Positions 8,201 to 14,802 of a stretch of 59,871 bases of DNA are shown here, one piece after another; the first letter of the stretch is position 1, and each line of letters opens with the position of its first letter. Source of the DNA: JAJFUE01 sp039683515 (lineage in GTDB: Bacteria; Sumerlaeota; Sumerlaeia; MVZB01). The notes under the pieces were generated by a model. It was given only the letters and a program-made list of their open reading frames with translations, had not been told where the DNA came from and did not search any database. The position numbers and the translations under genes were made by a program. Where the stretch lies: contig JBDKRG010000050.1 in assembly GCA_039683515.1 (NCBI GenBank), positions 1-59,871 on the forward strand, written 5' to 3'.

Positions 8201-10500
8201 TCAGCGGTCTGACGTCGGCGTACTGCACGTGCGCGCCGCTCAGCCCCGGGACCACCTACTATTGGCAGGTCACGACCACGAACGTCACCGGATCGACCGC
8301 GGGGCCGGTGTGGAGTTTCAGGACGCAAGGCCCGCCGAACACGCCGCTGAATCCATCGCCGACCGACGGCGCCACAAGCGCGTCGATCAATTCCGTGTTG
8401 CAATGGACGGGATCAACCATCCCGGCATCGGTATTCGAACCGGTCAGGATCCTGGCGTTCACGGGGCACTGCAATATCGACGAGGGGAGCGATTATCAGA
8501 ACATGCTCGCGGCGCTCCGGGAACACTTCACGAATTTCGAGCTTACCGTGACGACCAGCGAAGACCCCAATGAGCTGTCTGCGCTTCTGGCCGGCAAACA
8601 CGCGTTCCTGATACCTGAACAGGCGAACTGGCCGCAAGCCGCCATGACGACATTCGGAACGCAGATGAAAGCCACGTTACAGCAGTACGTCAACGCGGGC
8701 GGATGGGTCATCTGTTGCGACAACACGCCATGGTACGGCACCGCTCTCATGCTGAAAAACGCCGGCTTGATGAACATGAATAATTCCGTCATCTCCTATC
8801 CCAACGACCTGGAAGTCAAGGTCGCCTCGGTCAACTCCATCACGCAGACGTTACCGCGCACCTTCACCGTCAGGCAGCACCTGGGTTGTTATACAACCGG
8901 TGGGGATGCCGAACCGCTGGTGACGCTCAATGTTGCGACCAACCCTCGGCCGCTTGCCGCGCAGAAGTCGCTGGGAGCCGGAAAAACCGTTCTCTTCGGG
9001 TGGGACTTCTTCGCATACAATTCCGAGATGGGCCTGCTGCTGGCCAACGCCGTTCGGTCGGCGGGAACCGCCACGGGGATTGTAACTTACGACGTCTACT
9101 TCGGGACGACGAACCCGCCGGCCACCAAGGTGCTGGATCACGGGTTGTATCCCCAGTACGCCCCGGAAACGCTGCAATACCAGACGACGTATTACTGGAA
9201 GATCGTCGCGCATAATAACATGGGCGACACGGCCGGTCCCGTGTGGTCGTTCAGGACGGCCAACTATCCGAAACCGGAGCCGCCGTCGGATCCGAAACCG
9301 GCGGATGGGGATACATGGGTGAACACGTCCTCGACGCTTTCATGGAACGCGGGGGCGTATCCGGGCACTTACAGCGTCAAATTCGACACGAAATCCCCGC
9401 CGGTGAAGCAAATCGCCAGCGGGCTCGCCACGACAAGCTTCACGCCGGCCGGCCTGAAGGCGGGAACGACCTACTACTGGCAAGTCACGGCCAAGAACCT
9501 GAGCGGGTCAACGGCCGGGCCGGCGTGGACCTTCAAAACCCCGTCCAAACCGGGCACGCCGCAGAATCCGGGGCCGTATGACGGACAGTGCCTCGTCACG
9601 CTGAAGACGCCGCTGAGCTGGAGCGTGCTCGGCAAGTCCGTGCAAATGCGCGCATTCCTCGGCCACGCCGAGGTGTCGTCGACCAACAACGGCTATCAGG
9701 CTTCGATCACCGGGATCACGAGATTCTTCACCCAGTTCTCGGTCGCCGTGACGATGGAGGAAGCTTCGCCCACGCTGGCCGCGCGGCTCGTGGACAAGCA
9801 CGTGTTCCTGCTGCCGGAACAGACGAAATGGACGACCGACGCGATGGGGAAATTCGGCGCCAATAACGGCTCCGTGCTGCGGGAGTTCGTCGCCAAGGGC
9901 GGCATCGTCATCGTGTGTGACGGCGGCCCGCACGGCGGCGCGTCCTATTTCCTGAAGAATGCCGGGCTGATGGCCGCCTCGACATCCGAAAGCAACATCC
10001 TTGGCACGACGGCCACCGTCGCCGTCTCGAACGCGATCACAAAGGGTCTGGTGTCCAAATTCCAGCCGTACAAGACCAGCGTCTATAGCACCAGCGATGC
10101 GCAGGTGCTGGTTAAACAGGCGTCGACCGGCAAGGCGATCGTCGCGGCCAAGCAATACGGGAAGGGAACCGTGCTGCTGATCGGGTGGCGCTACCTGGAA
10201 TACAAGGTAAACCCCAACTGCGATCGGTTGCTGGCCAACGCGGTCTGCCAACTGGGCGGACCGTATGCCGGCATCGAGACTTACGACGTTTACTTCGGCA
10301 CGACCAACCCGCCGAAGACAAAACTCTACAGCGGAATCTACAAGCTGCCGACCACATGGCCGGCCATGGATTTGGAAAAGACCTACTTCTGGCAGGTGAT
10401 CGCGCACAACGCGATGGGCGACACCACGGGCCCGGTGTGGCAATTCACGACCGGTTACAAATCGGCCGTTCCGGGCGCCGACTGGTCATATTACGAATAG
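2284..10500 (+). CDS. Giant secreted protein with seven GATase-like domains nested in FN3-like domains
   Basis: This 2738-residue protein begins with a signal peptide (basic start, then LIAAAMLMIAVTLNASGEA). The rest is built from seven units of about 390-400 residues. Each unit opens with an FN3-like domain whose first strand block (PADGAT..LSW) is separated from its second half (YDVYFGTTNPP..TTYYWxVVAHN..GPVWSFRT) by an inserted alpha/beta domain. The inserts lie at about residues 73-281, 466-673, 865-1065, 1255-1464, 1655-1863, 2054-2268 and 2453-2666. An uninterrupted FN3-like domain follows each of the first six units. The inserts share FLMPEQENW-like, FVxxGGxxIxCD, AGLMN, SVGDAQVLVR and GxGxVLLxGWDY motifs and look like a ThuA/GATase-1 type fold. 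The chain ends in a short tail GADWSYYE. No catalytic role is claimed; surface binding or adhesion is plausible. It is followed by a strong terminator. Confidence 0.85.
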   Translation: MIHLVRWWSGRLIAAAMLMIAVTLNASGEAIPAPTSPDSPIPSDAAADVEIHAPLQWNTAYTTPTLARVAEPKVLIFNAHNYQQLTSFTLEACRTRFSAFTTTTTTSTDPETLARQLADKQIFLVPAQDYWTLSDMGGFGTTIGPVLRQFVKAGGLVIVQDYRPYGGTAEFLTNAGLMNVIYRGSANGVTVKVDSSNPLVGDLPTTFTMAGYGASYVSVGDAEVLVRNGMNNDPMAAVKTIGAGHVLLLGWIYYNYTDGMAHILSNAFEQWSLSAGANIMNYDVFVGTSTPPTTRVATTTFLSACPAGSLDYSTRYYWQVMAKNSTGMTPGPIWSFQTMPMPVPDVPASPKPMDGADLLVIAPSMSWDPGMVPATYAVYLDKVNPPVALAASGLSDASYTSASLENGTTYYWRVVSHNATGDTSGPVWSFRTPDAPPAASSPTPADGSTSASLTASLQWSCTTSPVKILAFNGHSDNRPINAEYVYTIAAIRNTYPNFTLTETQSEDPATLAAQLADNQVFLMPEQENWTRADMGLFGTKIAAVLQEFVANGGMLIACDSPAGYQSVFLKNAGLMNAVSAGLYGSTQSMSVVVRNHFTEGIADTFGANSYAEEYSSVGDAQVLVRNKSNNNPMVALKSFGSGLALLIGWDYEYSSTGQRLVIANAVRHVGGPRFDVYLGTTNPPATLVMEDGTSLVCPHERLQYETTYYWRVVSRNLMGTTVGPVWSFRTPDLPEPEIPANPIPYNGTVSTWTTTTTLSWEPGLVPISSMTVKFGTTNPPTTVLASGLTTATCSPGPLAKDQIYYWQVTATNKTGSVTGPVWSFSTATPLVPFSPVPADGATSVPLTTTLRWNGYAGAGNPPATQVLALWNNSNKTINTYEVNTLRNNLSNCHVTTTTVVDPTALSQLLYGKNVFWMLEQYSSFDYTAFGASVRSVLQQFMRRGGMVIVLNTGQASAFLGSAGLMDLSAASPKSSYTASVAVRNGITQGLDSFFAPQDAVYYTTVGDALPLVTFGNNPVVAYKPFGAGGVLMVGWNYRYTGTGTGTARILTNAVLYSLGYLGADRYDVYFGTTNPPTTKLIDGAVTAEISPGALDYETTYYWQVVAHNLAGDTVGPVWSFRTLPPPLPAAPSSPTPANQSKCVSTTTTLTWAAATVPATFSVRFDTKNPPEAQVATGLAQPQFTPGQLARTTTYYWQVTASNSTGSVEGPVWSFSTAGPPFAPLNPSPEDGATSVPLKHTLKWTGESVMAASSPIKLLFFDNHGDKSYSGECIGTYNALAAYGHSISTQNTENTATLEAMLADQQVFVMTEQENWTVAEMAAFGKKIGPVLRRFARAGGVIVMCDGSPTSGTTSFLASAGLMNASVHGNVTGRSLAVRATHAITKDLPATFSALDCTVSYGSVGNAQALIRETTDNRPVVAVQPIGAGSVVLLGMDFDNWNYEHYVLLNNSVRTAASVNVKNAKYDVYFGKTNPPTTKIADSTATLQVSPGTLEYGTTYYWRVVAHNSYGETAGPVWSFRTLEIPPPDVPSRPAPADTAKFVPTTTTLSWKPSAVPVTFSLKFGPSNPPTVEAASDLTQALFETGPLAPSTTYYWQVTATNKSGTKAGPVWSFTTAGPPRAPFSPSPADGATSISLDTQLSWNRAPTLASADAPIQILAFSGHSDNGLNQEYQNTVNMVTGYLRNSVATSTTTEVPATLALQLKGKQVFLMPKQEYWNAAGAAAFGTEMAPVLQQFVQGGGLVVACDYPGSNVPGLLANSGLMQVTAGSSANNVTLSIASSNAITQGITSFTSRYNTTCYESVGDAQVLIKKNSDNKPVAAWKQIGSGGVLLMGWDYYSYTVNMQMLMVNAIQYASAASSVELYDVYFGTTNPPTAKLAENTHLTQCSPGALDYDTTYYWRVVAHNHLGDTDGPVWSFRTRKMPLPGMPTDPSPADQTPSTPLAPVLTWTPGALSATFSIKLDTNNPPTKQIISGLTSAYCTCAPLSPGTTYYWQVTTTNVTGSTAGPVWSFRTQGPPNTPLNPSPTDGATSASINSVLQWTGSTIPASVFEPVRILAFTGHCNIDEGSDYQNMLAALREHFTNFELTVTTSEDPNELSALLAGKHAFLIPEQANWPQAAMTTFGTQMKATLQQYVNAGGWVICCDNTPWYGTALMLKNAGLMNMNNSVISYPNDLEVKVASVNSITQTLPRTFTVRQHLGCYTTGGDAEPLVTLNVATNPRPLAAQKSLGAGKTVLFGWDFFAYNSEMGLLLANAVRSAGTATGIVTYDVYFGTTNPPATKVLDHGLYPQYAPETLQYQTTYYWKIVAHNNMGDTAGPVWSFRTANYPKPEPPSDPKPADGDTWVNTSSTLSWNAGAYPGTYSVKFDTKSPPVKQIASGLATTSFTPAGLKAGTTYYWQVTAKNLSGSTAGPAWTFKTPSKPGTPQNPGPYDGQCLVTLKTPLSWSVLGKSVQMRAFLGHAEVSSTNNGYQASITGITRFFTQFSVAVTMEEASPTLAARLVDKHVFLLPEQTKWTTDAMGKFGANNGSVLREFVAKGGIVIVCDGGPHGGASYFLKNAGLMAASTSESNILGTTATVAVSNAITKGLVSKFQPYKTSVYSTSDAQVLVKQASTGKAIVAAKQYGKGTVLLIGWRYLEYKVNPNCDRLLANAVCQLGGPYAGIETYDVYFGTTNPPKTKLYSGIYKLPTTWPAMDLEKTYFWQVIAHNAMGDTTGPVWQFTTGYKSAVPGADWSYYE

Positions 10501-10521
10501 ACACTGAAGATCATGAACGAC

Positions 10522-10554
10522 CGCCCCGGCGAATACGCCGGGGCGTTTTTTTTT
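10522..10554 (+). terminator. Rho-independent terminator after the giant gene
   Basis: A 9-bp GC stem CGCCCCGGC/GCCGGGGCG (10522-10530 and 10537-10545) with a six-base loop is followed by nine T residues. It lies 22 bases after the stop codon. Confidence 0.93.
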
Positions 10555-10715
10555 GCATGCAAATCAGAATGCCCGGCGGGAAGCAGGCTTCCCCGGCAAA
10601 AGGACGGGCACACCGGCGAGCTCCACATGGGTTGACAGTGGCGCGGCCGTAGTCAAACATGTCTGGTTGGCCGGCCGACACCGCCGGCGATCAAACCCCA
10701 ACGAATGCCCAACCC

Positions 10716-11864
10716 ATGCGCCTGTGCATCGTCTCGCACCTGTATCCGGTCGACGCCGCCGACTACAAGGGGGTGCATGTGCACCAGATGGCGGCGGCGC
10801 TGGCGGCGCGCGGGCATGTGGTGCACGTCGTCACGCCGCGGCGGATCGGGTCGGCCGCGCGCGAGGAGCGCGACGGCGTCCGGATCGAGCGGTATCGATA
10901 CTGGGGGTGGTGGCGCGGCTGGCAGCTTTCGGAGCTGGCCGGCTACTCGCCGCTGACGCTCGCGAGCCTGTTCCTGATCGGGATCTGGAAAACCTTCTGG
11001 TGCGTGCTGCTGCGGCGCTGCGAGCTCATCCACGCCTACTGGGTCGTGCCGGGCGGGTTCATTGCCGCCTTGGTCGGGGCGCTCCTGCGGCGGCCGGTCG
11101 TGGCGACGGCGGCCGGGACCGATCTCAACATGGCCGGCCGCAAGAAGCTGGTTCGCGTGTTCGTGCGCGCGGCGCTCAAGGGCGCCGACCGCGTGATCGC
11201 CGCCGGCAGCGACATGAAGCGCCTCGCGATCGAGCTCGGCGGCCGGGAGGCGATCGTGCTGCCGTCGTGTTTCGCGGCGATGCCGGGCGGCGAGCCGCGG
11301 CCGGTCGAGATCCCCGGCCGGCCCGGCGGCCGCGTGCTGTGGGTCGGCAGCCTCGACCCGCCCAAGCGCCCCGACATCGTCATCCGGGCGTTTGCGAAAA
11401 TCCACGGCAAGCGCCCCGGCGCCGCGCTGATCGTCGCCGGGCAGGGGCAGAAGCGCGAAACGCTTGAAGGCATGGCGGCGGGGCTCGCCGGCGAATCGGT
11501 TCGTTTCCTCGGCTCCGTGCCGCACGAGCAGGTGGTGGGGCTCATGGCGGCCGCCGATGTGTTCGTGCACTGCAGCGAGTACGAGGGGTTGCCGGTGGCG
11601 ATCGTCGAGGCACTGCGCGCCGGGCTGCCGGTCGTGGCGCGGCGCGTCGGGGGCGTCCCCGACCTCGTTCGCGACGGCGAAAACGGGTATTTGATCGACG
11701 AACTGGATGCGGACGCGTTCGCCGAGCGGATCGGGACGCTTCTGGAGCGCGACGACATCCGGCGCTCGATGGCGGATGCGGCGCGGCGGTTCGCGAAGGA
11801 AAACCTCGACGGCGCGGCCGTCGTGAAGCACATCGAACGGATCTATTCGGAACTGGTGAAATGA
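10716..11864 (+). CDS. Glycosyltransferase family 4 protein
   Basis: This 382-residue GT-B enzyme of the GT4 group transfers a sugar from a nucleotide donor, probably to a cell-surface glycan or lipid. The N-terminal acceptor domain starts MRLCIVSHLYPVDAADYKG with HVHQMAAALAARGHVVHVVT. The donor domain carries VLWVGSLDPPKRPDIVIRAF, and the E-x7-E region is YEGLPVAIVEALRAGLPVVA with the typical GG(V)PDLV after it. Start: ATG 10716 matches the usual N terminus; an in-frame ATG at 10659 would add 19 unconserved residues, and neither has a clear ribosome site. Its stop overlaps the next start in ATGA, so the two genes are translationally coupled. Donor and acceptor cannot be read from sequence. 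Confidence 0.85.
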   Translation: MRLCIVSHLYPVDAADYKGVHVHQMAAALAARGHVVHVVTPRRIGSAAREERDGVRIERYRYWGWWRGWQLSELAGYSPLTLASLFLIGIWKTFWCVLLRRCELIHAYWVVPGGFIAALVGALLRRPVVATAAGTDLNMAGRKKLVRVFVRAALKGADRVIAAGSDMKRLAIELGGREAIVLPSCFAAMPGGEPRPVEIPGRPGGRVLWVGSLDPPKRPDIVIRAFAKIHGKRPGAALIVAGQGQKRETLEGMAAGLAGESVRFLGSVPHEQVVGLMAAADVFVHCSEYEGLPVAIVEALRAGLPVVARRVGGVPDLVRDGENGYLIDELDADAFAERIGTLLERDDIRRSMADAARRFAKENLDGAAVVKHIERIYSELVK

Positions 11865-12490
11865 CGCTGGAGCGATTCGAACAAGCCCTGTGGCTCGAGT
11901 GGAGCGGCCTGCCCGCCGCGCTGAACAAGGTGCGCGCCAACGGCTGGCTGGTCATGCGCAAGGTCGCCGAGCTCGATTGCGCGGCGCACCGGCGGCCGGA
12001 GGCGGTCGAGGTCACGCTCGAGGAGCTGGGCGCGCGCTGCGGCCTCGAGCCGGACGTCGTCGTCAAGGTGCTCGAGGCGCTGCGCAAGAAGAAATACCTG
12101 CGCTGCTTCATCCCCGACAACGCCTCCGAGCCGGCGCTCATCGAGATCCGCTCGCCGATCAAGACGCCGCTGCCGCCGGATGAAGTCGCCAAGATCATCA
12201 CCGACCCGCACCTGCGCGACCCGGGCGACTACCGTTACGCCCGCGCCGAGGACGAACCGAAAATCGACGACAAGAAAGTCCAGGAAGCGGTCGACTACTA
12301 TCTCAATCACCTGAGCCAGAAGATGAACTCGGTGATCCTCGAGCAGATCGAGATCGCCGCGCGGCGGTTCACGGCCGAGTCGCTGCGCCTGGCGATCGAC
12401 CGCGCCGCCCGCCACGAAATCCGGTCGATGACGTGGGTCCTCAAGGAACTGATCAGGGATCACCAGAAGCAATCGGAAAAGAATTATTGA
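11861..12490 (+). CDS. DnaD-like protein with N-terminal winged-helix-like domain
   Basis: The 209-residue protein has an N-terminal region resembling a winged helix (VTLEELGARCGLEPDVVVKVLEALRKKKYLR). The C-terminal helical region (AVDYYLNHLSQKM..ESLRLAIDRAARHEIRSMTWVLKEL) resembles the DnaD/DnaB_2 replication-initiation fold, in which the last helices end in a 'sxxyvxxil' pattern. The assignment rests on pattern resemblance only. It overlaps the upstream glycosyltransferase gene by four bases and ends tail to tail with tmk, overlapping it by seven bases. DnaD-like proteins are best known from Firmicutes and phages, so its role here is open: replication loading or a small transcription factor. 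Confidence 0.6.
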   Translation: MTLERFEQALWLEWSGLPAALNKVRANGWLVMRKVAELDCAAHRRPEAVEVTLEELGARCGLEPDVVVKVLEALRKKKYLRCFIPDNASEPALIEIRSPIKTPLPPDEVAKIITDPHLRDPGDYRYARAEDEPKIDDKKVQEAVDYYLNHLSQKMNSVILEQIEIAARRFTAESLRLAIDRAARHEIRSMTWVLKELIRDHQKQSEKNY

Positions 12491-13074
12491 ATCCTGGCGA
12501 GAATGGCTTCGACGAGCCGCTCGGTCGGGGCGCGGGCGTCGAGGCGCAGGGCGTTCGGGTGCGTGAACGACTTGAACAGCCGGTCGACCTCGGCGAGGTA
12601 ATCGGCCCCTTCGAAGTGGTCGGGGGTCGAGCCGCGCTTGGCGGTGATGCGATGGAGCGCCTCCTCGACCGGCAGCTCGAGGATGACGAGCAGGTCGGGG
12701 CTCGGGGCGAAGGCCTCGTTGGCGCGCCGGATCTGGGCCGGGTCCAGGCCGCGCGCCCCCTGGTAGGCCATCGTGGAGAAGTAATAGCGGTCGAGGATCA
12801 CCGTCCGGCCGGCCTCGAGCGCGGGGTTGATCGCCTGCTCGACGTGTTCCTTGCGGTCGGCGATGAAGAGCTCGGATTCCTCGGCGGGGCTCACGCGGCC
12901 GCTCACGGCGAGCTCGCGGATCTTCTTGCCATACGGCCCGCGCGTCGGCTCGAAGCCGAGCGTGACGGAGCGCCCCCGCGATTCGAGCGCGCGGCCGAGC
13001 GCCTCGGCGAGCGTCGATTTGCCCGTGCCGTCGATGCCTTCAATGGCGATGAGATAACCGTGTGACTGGGGCAT
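12484..13074 (-). CDS. tmk: Thymidylate kinase
   Basis: This 196-residue dTMP kinase phosphorylates dTMP to dTDP for DNA synthesis. The N-terminal P-loop is IEGIDGTGKST, the LID-side region contains GFEPTRGPYGKKIRE, and the DR(Y/H) motif is LDRYYFSTMAYQGARG. Length and motif order match Tmk. Start ATG 13074 places the P-loop at the usual distance from the N terminus; no strong ribosome site is visible because a GGACCTATA tandem repeat lies directly upstream. It ends tail to tail with the DnaD-like gene. Confidence 0.95.
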   Translation of the reverse strand: MPQSHGYLIAIEGIDGTGKSTLAEALGRALESRGRSVTLGFEPTRGPYGKKIRELAVSGRVSPAEESELFIADRKEHVEQAINPALEAGRTVILDRYYFSTMAYQGARGLDPAQIRRANEAFAPSPDLLVILELPVEEALHRITAKRGSTPDHFEGADYLAEVDRLFKSFTHPNALRLDARAPTERLVEAILARIQ

Positions 13075-13081
13075 ATGAAGG

Positions 13082-13117
13082 GGACCTATAGGACCTATAG
13101 GACCTATAAGACCTATA
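13082..13117. repeat. Four-copy 9-bp tandem repeat GGACCTATA
   Basis: Units occupy 13082-13090, 13091-13099, 13100-13108 and 13109-13117 (last unit starts A instead of G). Adjacent units form CCTATAGG palindromes. It fills the 58-bp gap between tmk and pyrR, so it lies in the tmk leader. Confidence 0.9.
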
Positions 13118-13132
13118 GGAGAATGAAATCGC

Positions 13133-13672
13133 CTAACACGGGCAACTGGTCAGGATGACTTTTTCCTCGCCGTCGACTTCGTCGAAGCAGACCTTGATCA
13201 TGTCGCGGCCGGTGGTCTGCACGGTGATCGCGGCGTAGTCGGCCTGGATCGGGTATTCGCGGCCGCCGCGGTCGACCATGACCGCCAGCCGGATCGCGCG
13301 CGGCCGGCCGAAGTCGACGATCTCGTCCATCGCCGAGCGCACCGTGCGGCCGGTGTAGAGGACGTCGTCGATCAGGATCACGAGCCGGTCGGTGACGTCG
13401 AAATCCAGGTGCGTGTGCCGGACGATCGGGTGCGTGTCGAGCGTCGAGAGGTCGTCGCGATAGAGCGTGATGTCGAGGACGCCGAGCGGCAGGGCGAGGT
13501 CGTGCTCGTCGGCGAGGAGCTTCTGAAGGCGCTGGGCGAGGATCGCGCCGCGCGTGCGCACGCCGATCAGCGCCGCCTCGCGCGGCTTCCCGCCGATCAT
13601 CTCCGCGATGGCGCGAGCCATGCCGCGCAGCTTGCCGTCAAGCGCTTCCGCATTGAGGAGTTCAGTTGACAT
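13133..13672 (-). CDS. pyrR: PyrR-type phosphoribosyltransferase / pyrimidine attenuation regulator
   Basis: This 179-residue type I phosphoribosyltransferase matches PyrR, which binds UMP/PRPP and pyr mRNA and has uracil phosphoribosyltransferase activity. The PRPP loop is VILIDDVLYTGRTVRSA, with GVRTRGAILAQRL near the N terminus and GVLDITLYRDDLS in the middle, all typical of PyrR. The start at 13672 (MSTELLNAEAL) is chosen over a longer frame reaching 13897 because that extension is translated from a dispersed repeat. No pyr biosynthesis genes lie in the window, so any regulated targets are elsewhere. Confidence 0.93.
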   Translation of the reverse strand: MSTELLNAEALDGKLRGMARAIAEMIGGKPREAALIGVRTRGAILAQRLQKLLADEHDLALPLGVLDITLYRDDLSTLDTHPIVRHTHLDFDVTDRLVILIDDVLYTGRTVRSAMDEIVDFGRPRAIRLAVMVDRGGREYPIQADYAAITVQTTGRDMIKVCFDEVDGEEKVILTSCPC

Positions 13673-13750
13673 AGTCGGGCTTCCGGTTGATTCATTCCGG
13701 GGATATGTGCGCTTAGTATGCAAACGCACCGAGCGCCGGGAAATTTTCTT

Positions 13751-13840
13751 CCGCTCTTTCAGAGCTCTCGTTATTCCCGCTCCATACCTGGGGCTGCGCT
13801 TCGCTCCGCCCCAGGCTATTATCTTTTGCGCCTTCAGCGC
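13751..13840 (+). repeat. Half copy of the GCGC / CCTGGGGC palindromic element
   Basis: The block CGCTCTTTCAGAGCT (about 13751-13766), the 29-bp hairpin module (13787-13815) and the palindrome GCGCCTTCAGCGC (13828-13840) occur in the same order as the second half of the element at 19053-19205. It lies upstream of pyrR, between pyrR and the MerR gene. Confidence 0.75.
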
Positions 13841-13898
13841 AAAAAGAACACGCCTCGGCGGCTTATTGAAAAACGGGGCTCCCGAAATTTCAAGCAAC

Positions 13899-14375
13899 TC
13901 AGCCCTTGAGCATCGCCAGCAGGTCGTTGACTTCGCGGCGCAGGCTGGCCAGCGACTGGTTGAGCCGCTTGAGCGACTGCTCGCTGCTGGGCGGCGCCAT
14001 GACCGGCGCGGGCCTGGCGGCGCGGACGGGGGCCTCGGCCTTCGTCGCGGCGGCCTTCTTCGGCGCCGGCGCCTCTTCGTGGTGCATCGCGCGGATTTCG
14101 TCGCGCAGCCGGCGGCGCGCGCCTTCGATCGTGAAACGGTCTTCGTAGAGCAGCTTGCGGATGGCCAGCACCACGTCGATATCGGCCTGGCGGTAGCGGC
14201 GCTGATCCGAATGGTCCTTGGCCGGGCTCAGTTCGGGGAACTCGGTCTCCCAGTAGCGCAGCACGTAGGGCTTGAGCCCGGTCATGCGCGACACTTCCTG
14301 GATGCGGTAGAAAAGCTTGCCGGCCTTCTTGCGGGCGGCGGTCTGCGGTACGGCGGCGGTAGCGAGCGATTTCAT
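13899..14375 (-). CDS. MerR-family transcriptional regulator
   Basis: The 158-residue protein has an N-terminal MerR winged helix-turn-helix (about residues 22-95: FYRIQEVSRMTGLKPYVLRY, WETEFPELSP, QRRYRQADIDVVLAIRKLLY, FTIEGARRRLRDE). An Ala/Pro/Lys-rich linker follows, then a leucine-rich C-terminal helix (SLKRLNQSLASLRREVNDLL) likely to dimerise. It lacks effector-binding cysteines, as in the small MerR group found next to ihf in proteobacteria. Start 14375 has a strong ribosome site (rev. comp. of GCTCCTCCTG at 14381-14390); a longer frame to 14573 is not supported. Its targets are unknown. Confidence 0.88.
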   Translation of the reverse strand: MKSLATAAVPQTAARKKAGKLFYRIQEVSRMTGLKPYVLRYWETEFPELSPAKDHSDQRRYRQADIDVVLAIRKLLYEDRFTIEGARRRLRDEIRAMHHEEAPAPKKAAATKAEAPVRAARPAPVMAPPSSEQSLKRLNQSLASLRREVNDLLAMLKG

Positions 14376-14604
14376 CGGCGGCTCCTCCTGCGGGAGATGA
14401 TCTGCTTCAACGGGTACGGGCGGCTCGACGTTCAGCAACGTCGATGTGCAATTTGGGTAATAATCAGCTGTGAAACAGGAACCGGTTCTTTGGGTTTTTC
14501 TGCTCGGCCCCTCCCCTTCCGGCGCCGGTCGGCGCGCTGGGCAAGTTGCAAATGCCGGACTTAGCTTGCCCACAGTAAACCTAAAGGTGAAGAAACCACA
14601 AGAA

Positions 14605-14802
14605 AAATCCTAAATCCGAATTTCTAAATCCTAAAAAATAAAGAAATCCGAAATCCTAAATCCGAAATCCTAAACAAATCCAAAATTCGAAATCCTGGAT
14701 CCTGAAAAAATGCAGCGGAGCAAAATTCGGAGTCGGGTCGAAGACCCGACCTACCGCGGATTTTGGATTTGTTTAGGATTTAGAAATTCGGATTTAGGAT
14801 TT
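14605..14802. repeat. CTAAATCC-type inverted repeat (31-bp perfect arms)
   Basis: Arms at 14605-14635 and 14772-14802 are exact reverse complements over 31 bases and are themselves made of degenerate CTAAATCC/GAAATCC tandem units, which continue through 14640-14700. The centre holds the hairpin TCGGGTC-GAA-GACCCGA (about 14733-14750). The right arm runs into the SDR gene and supplies its stop codon. The rest of the 14376-14793 gap holds no gene. A related imperfect copy lies at 48859-49013. Confidence 0.9.

Noticed and set aside
14605..14802. CTAAATCC inverted repeat considered as a terminator or as a MITE
   Set aside because: No T-run and long spacer argue against a terminator; there is no target duplication that I can see.
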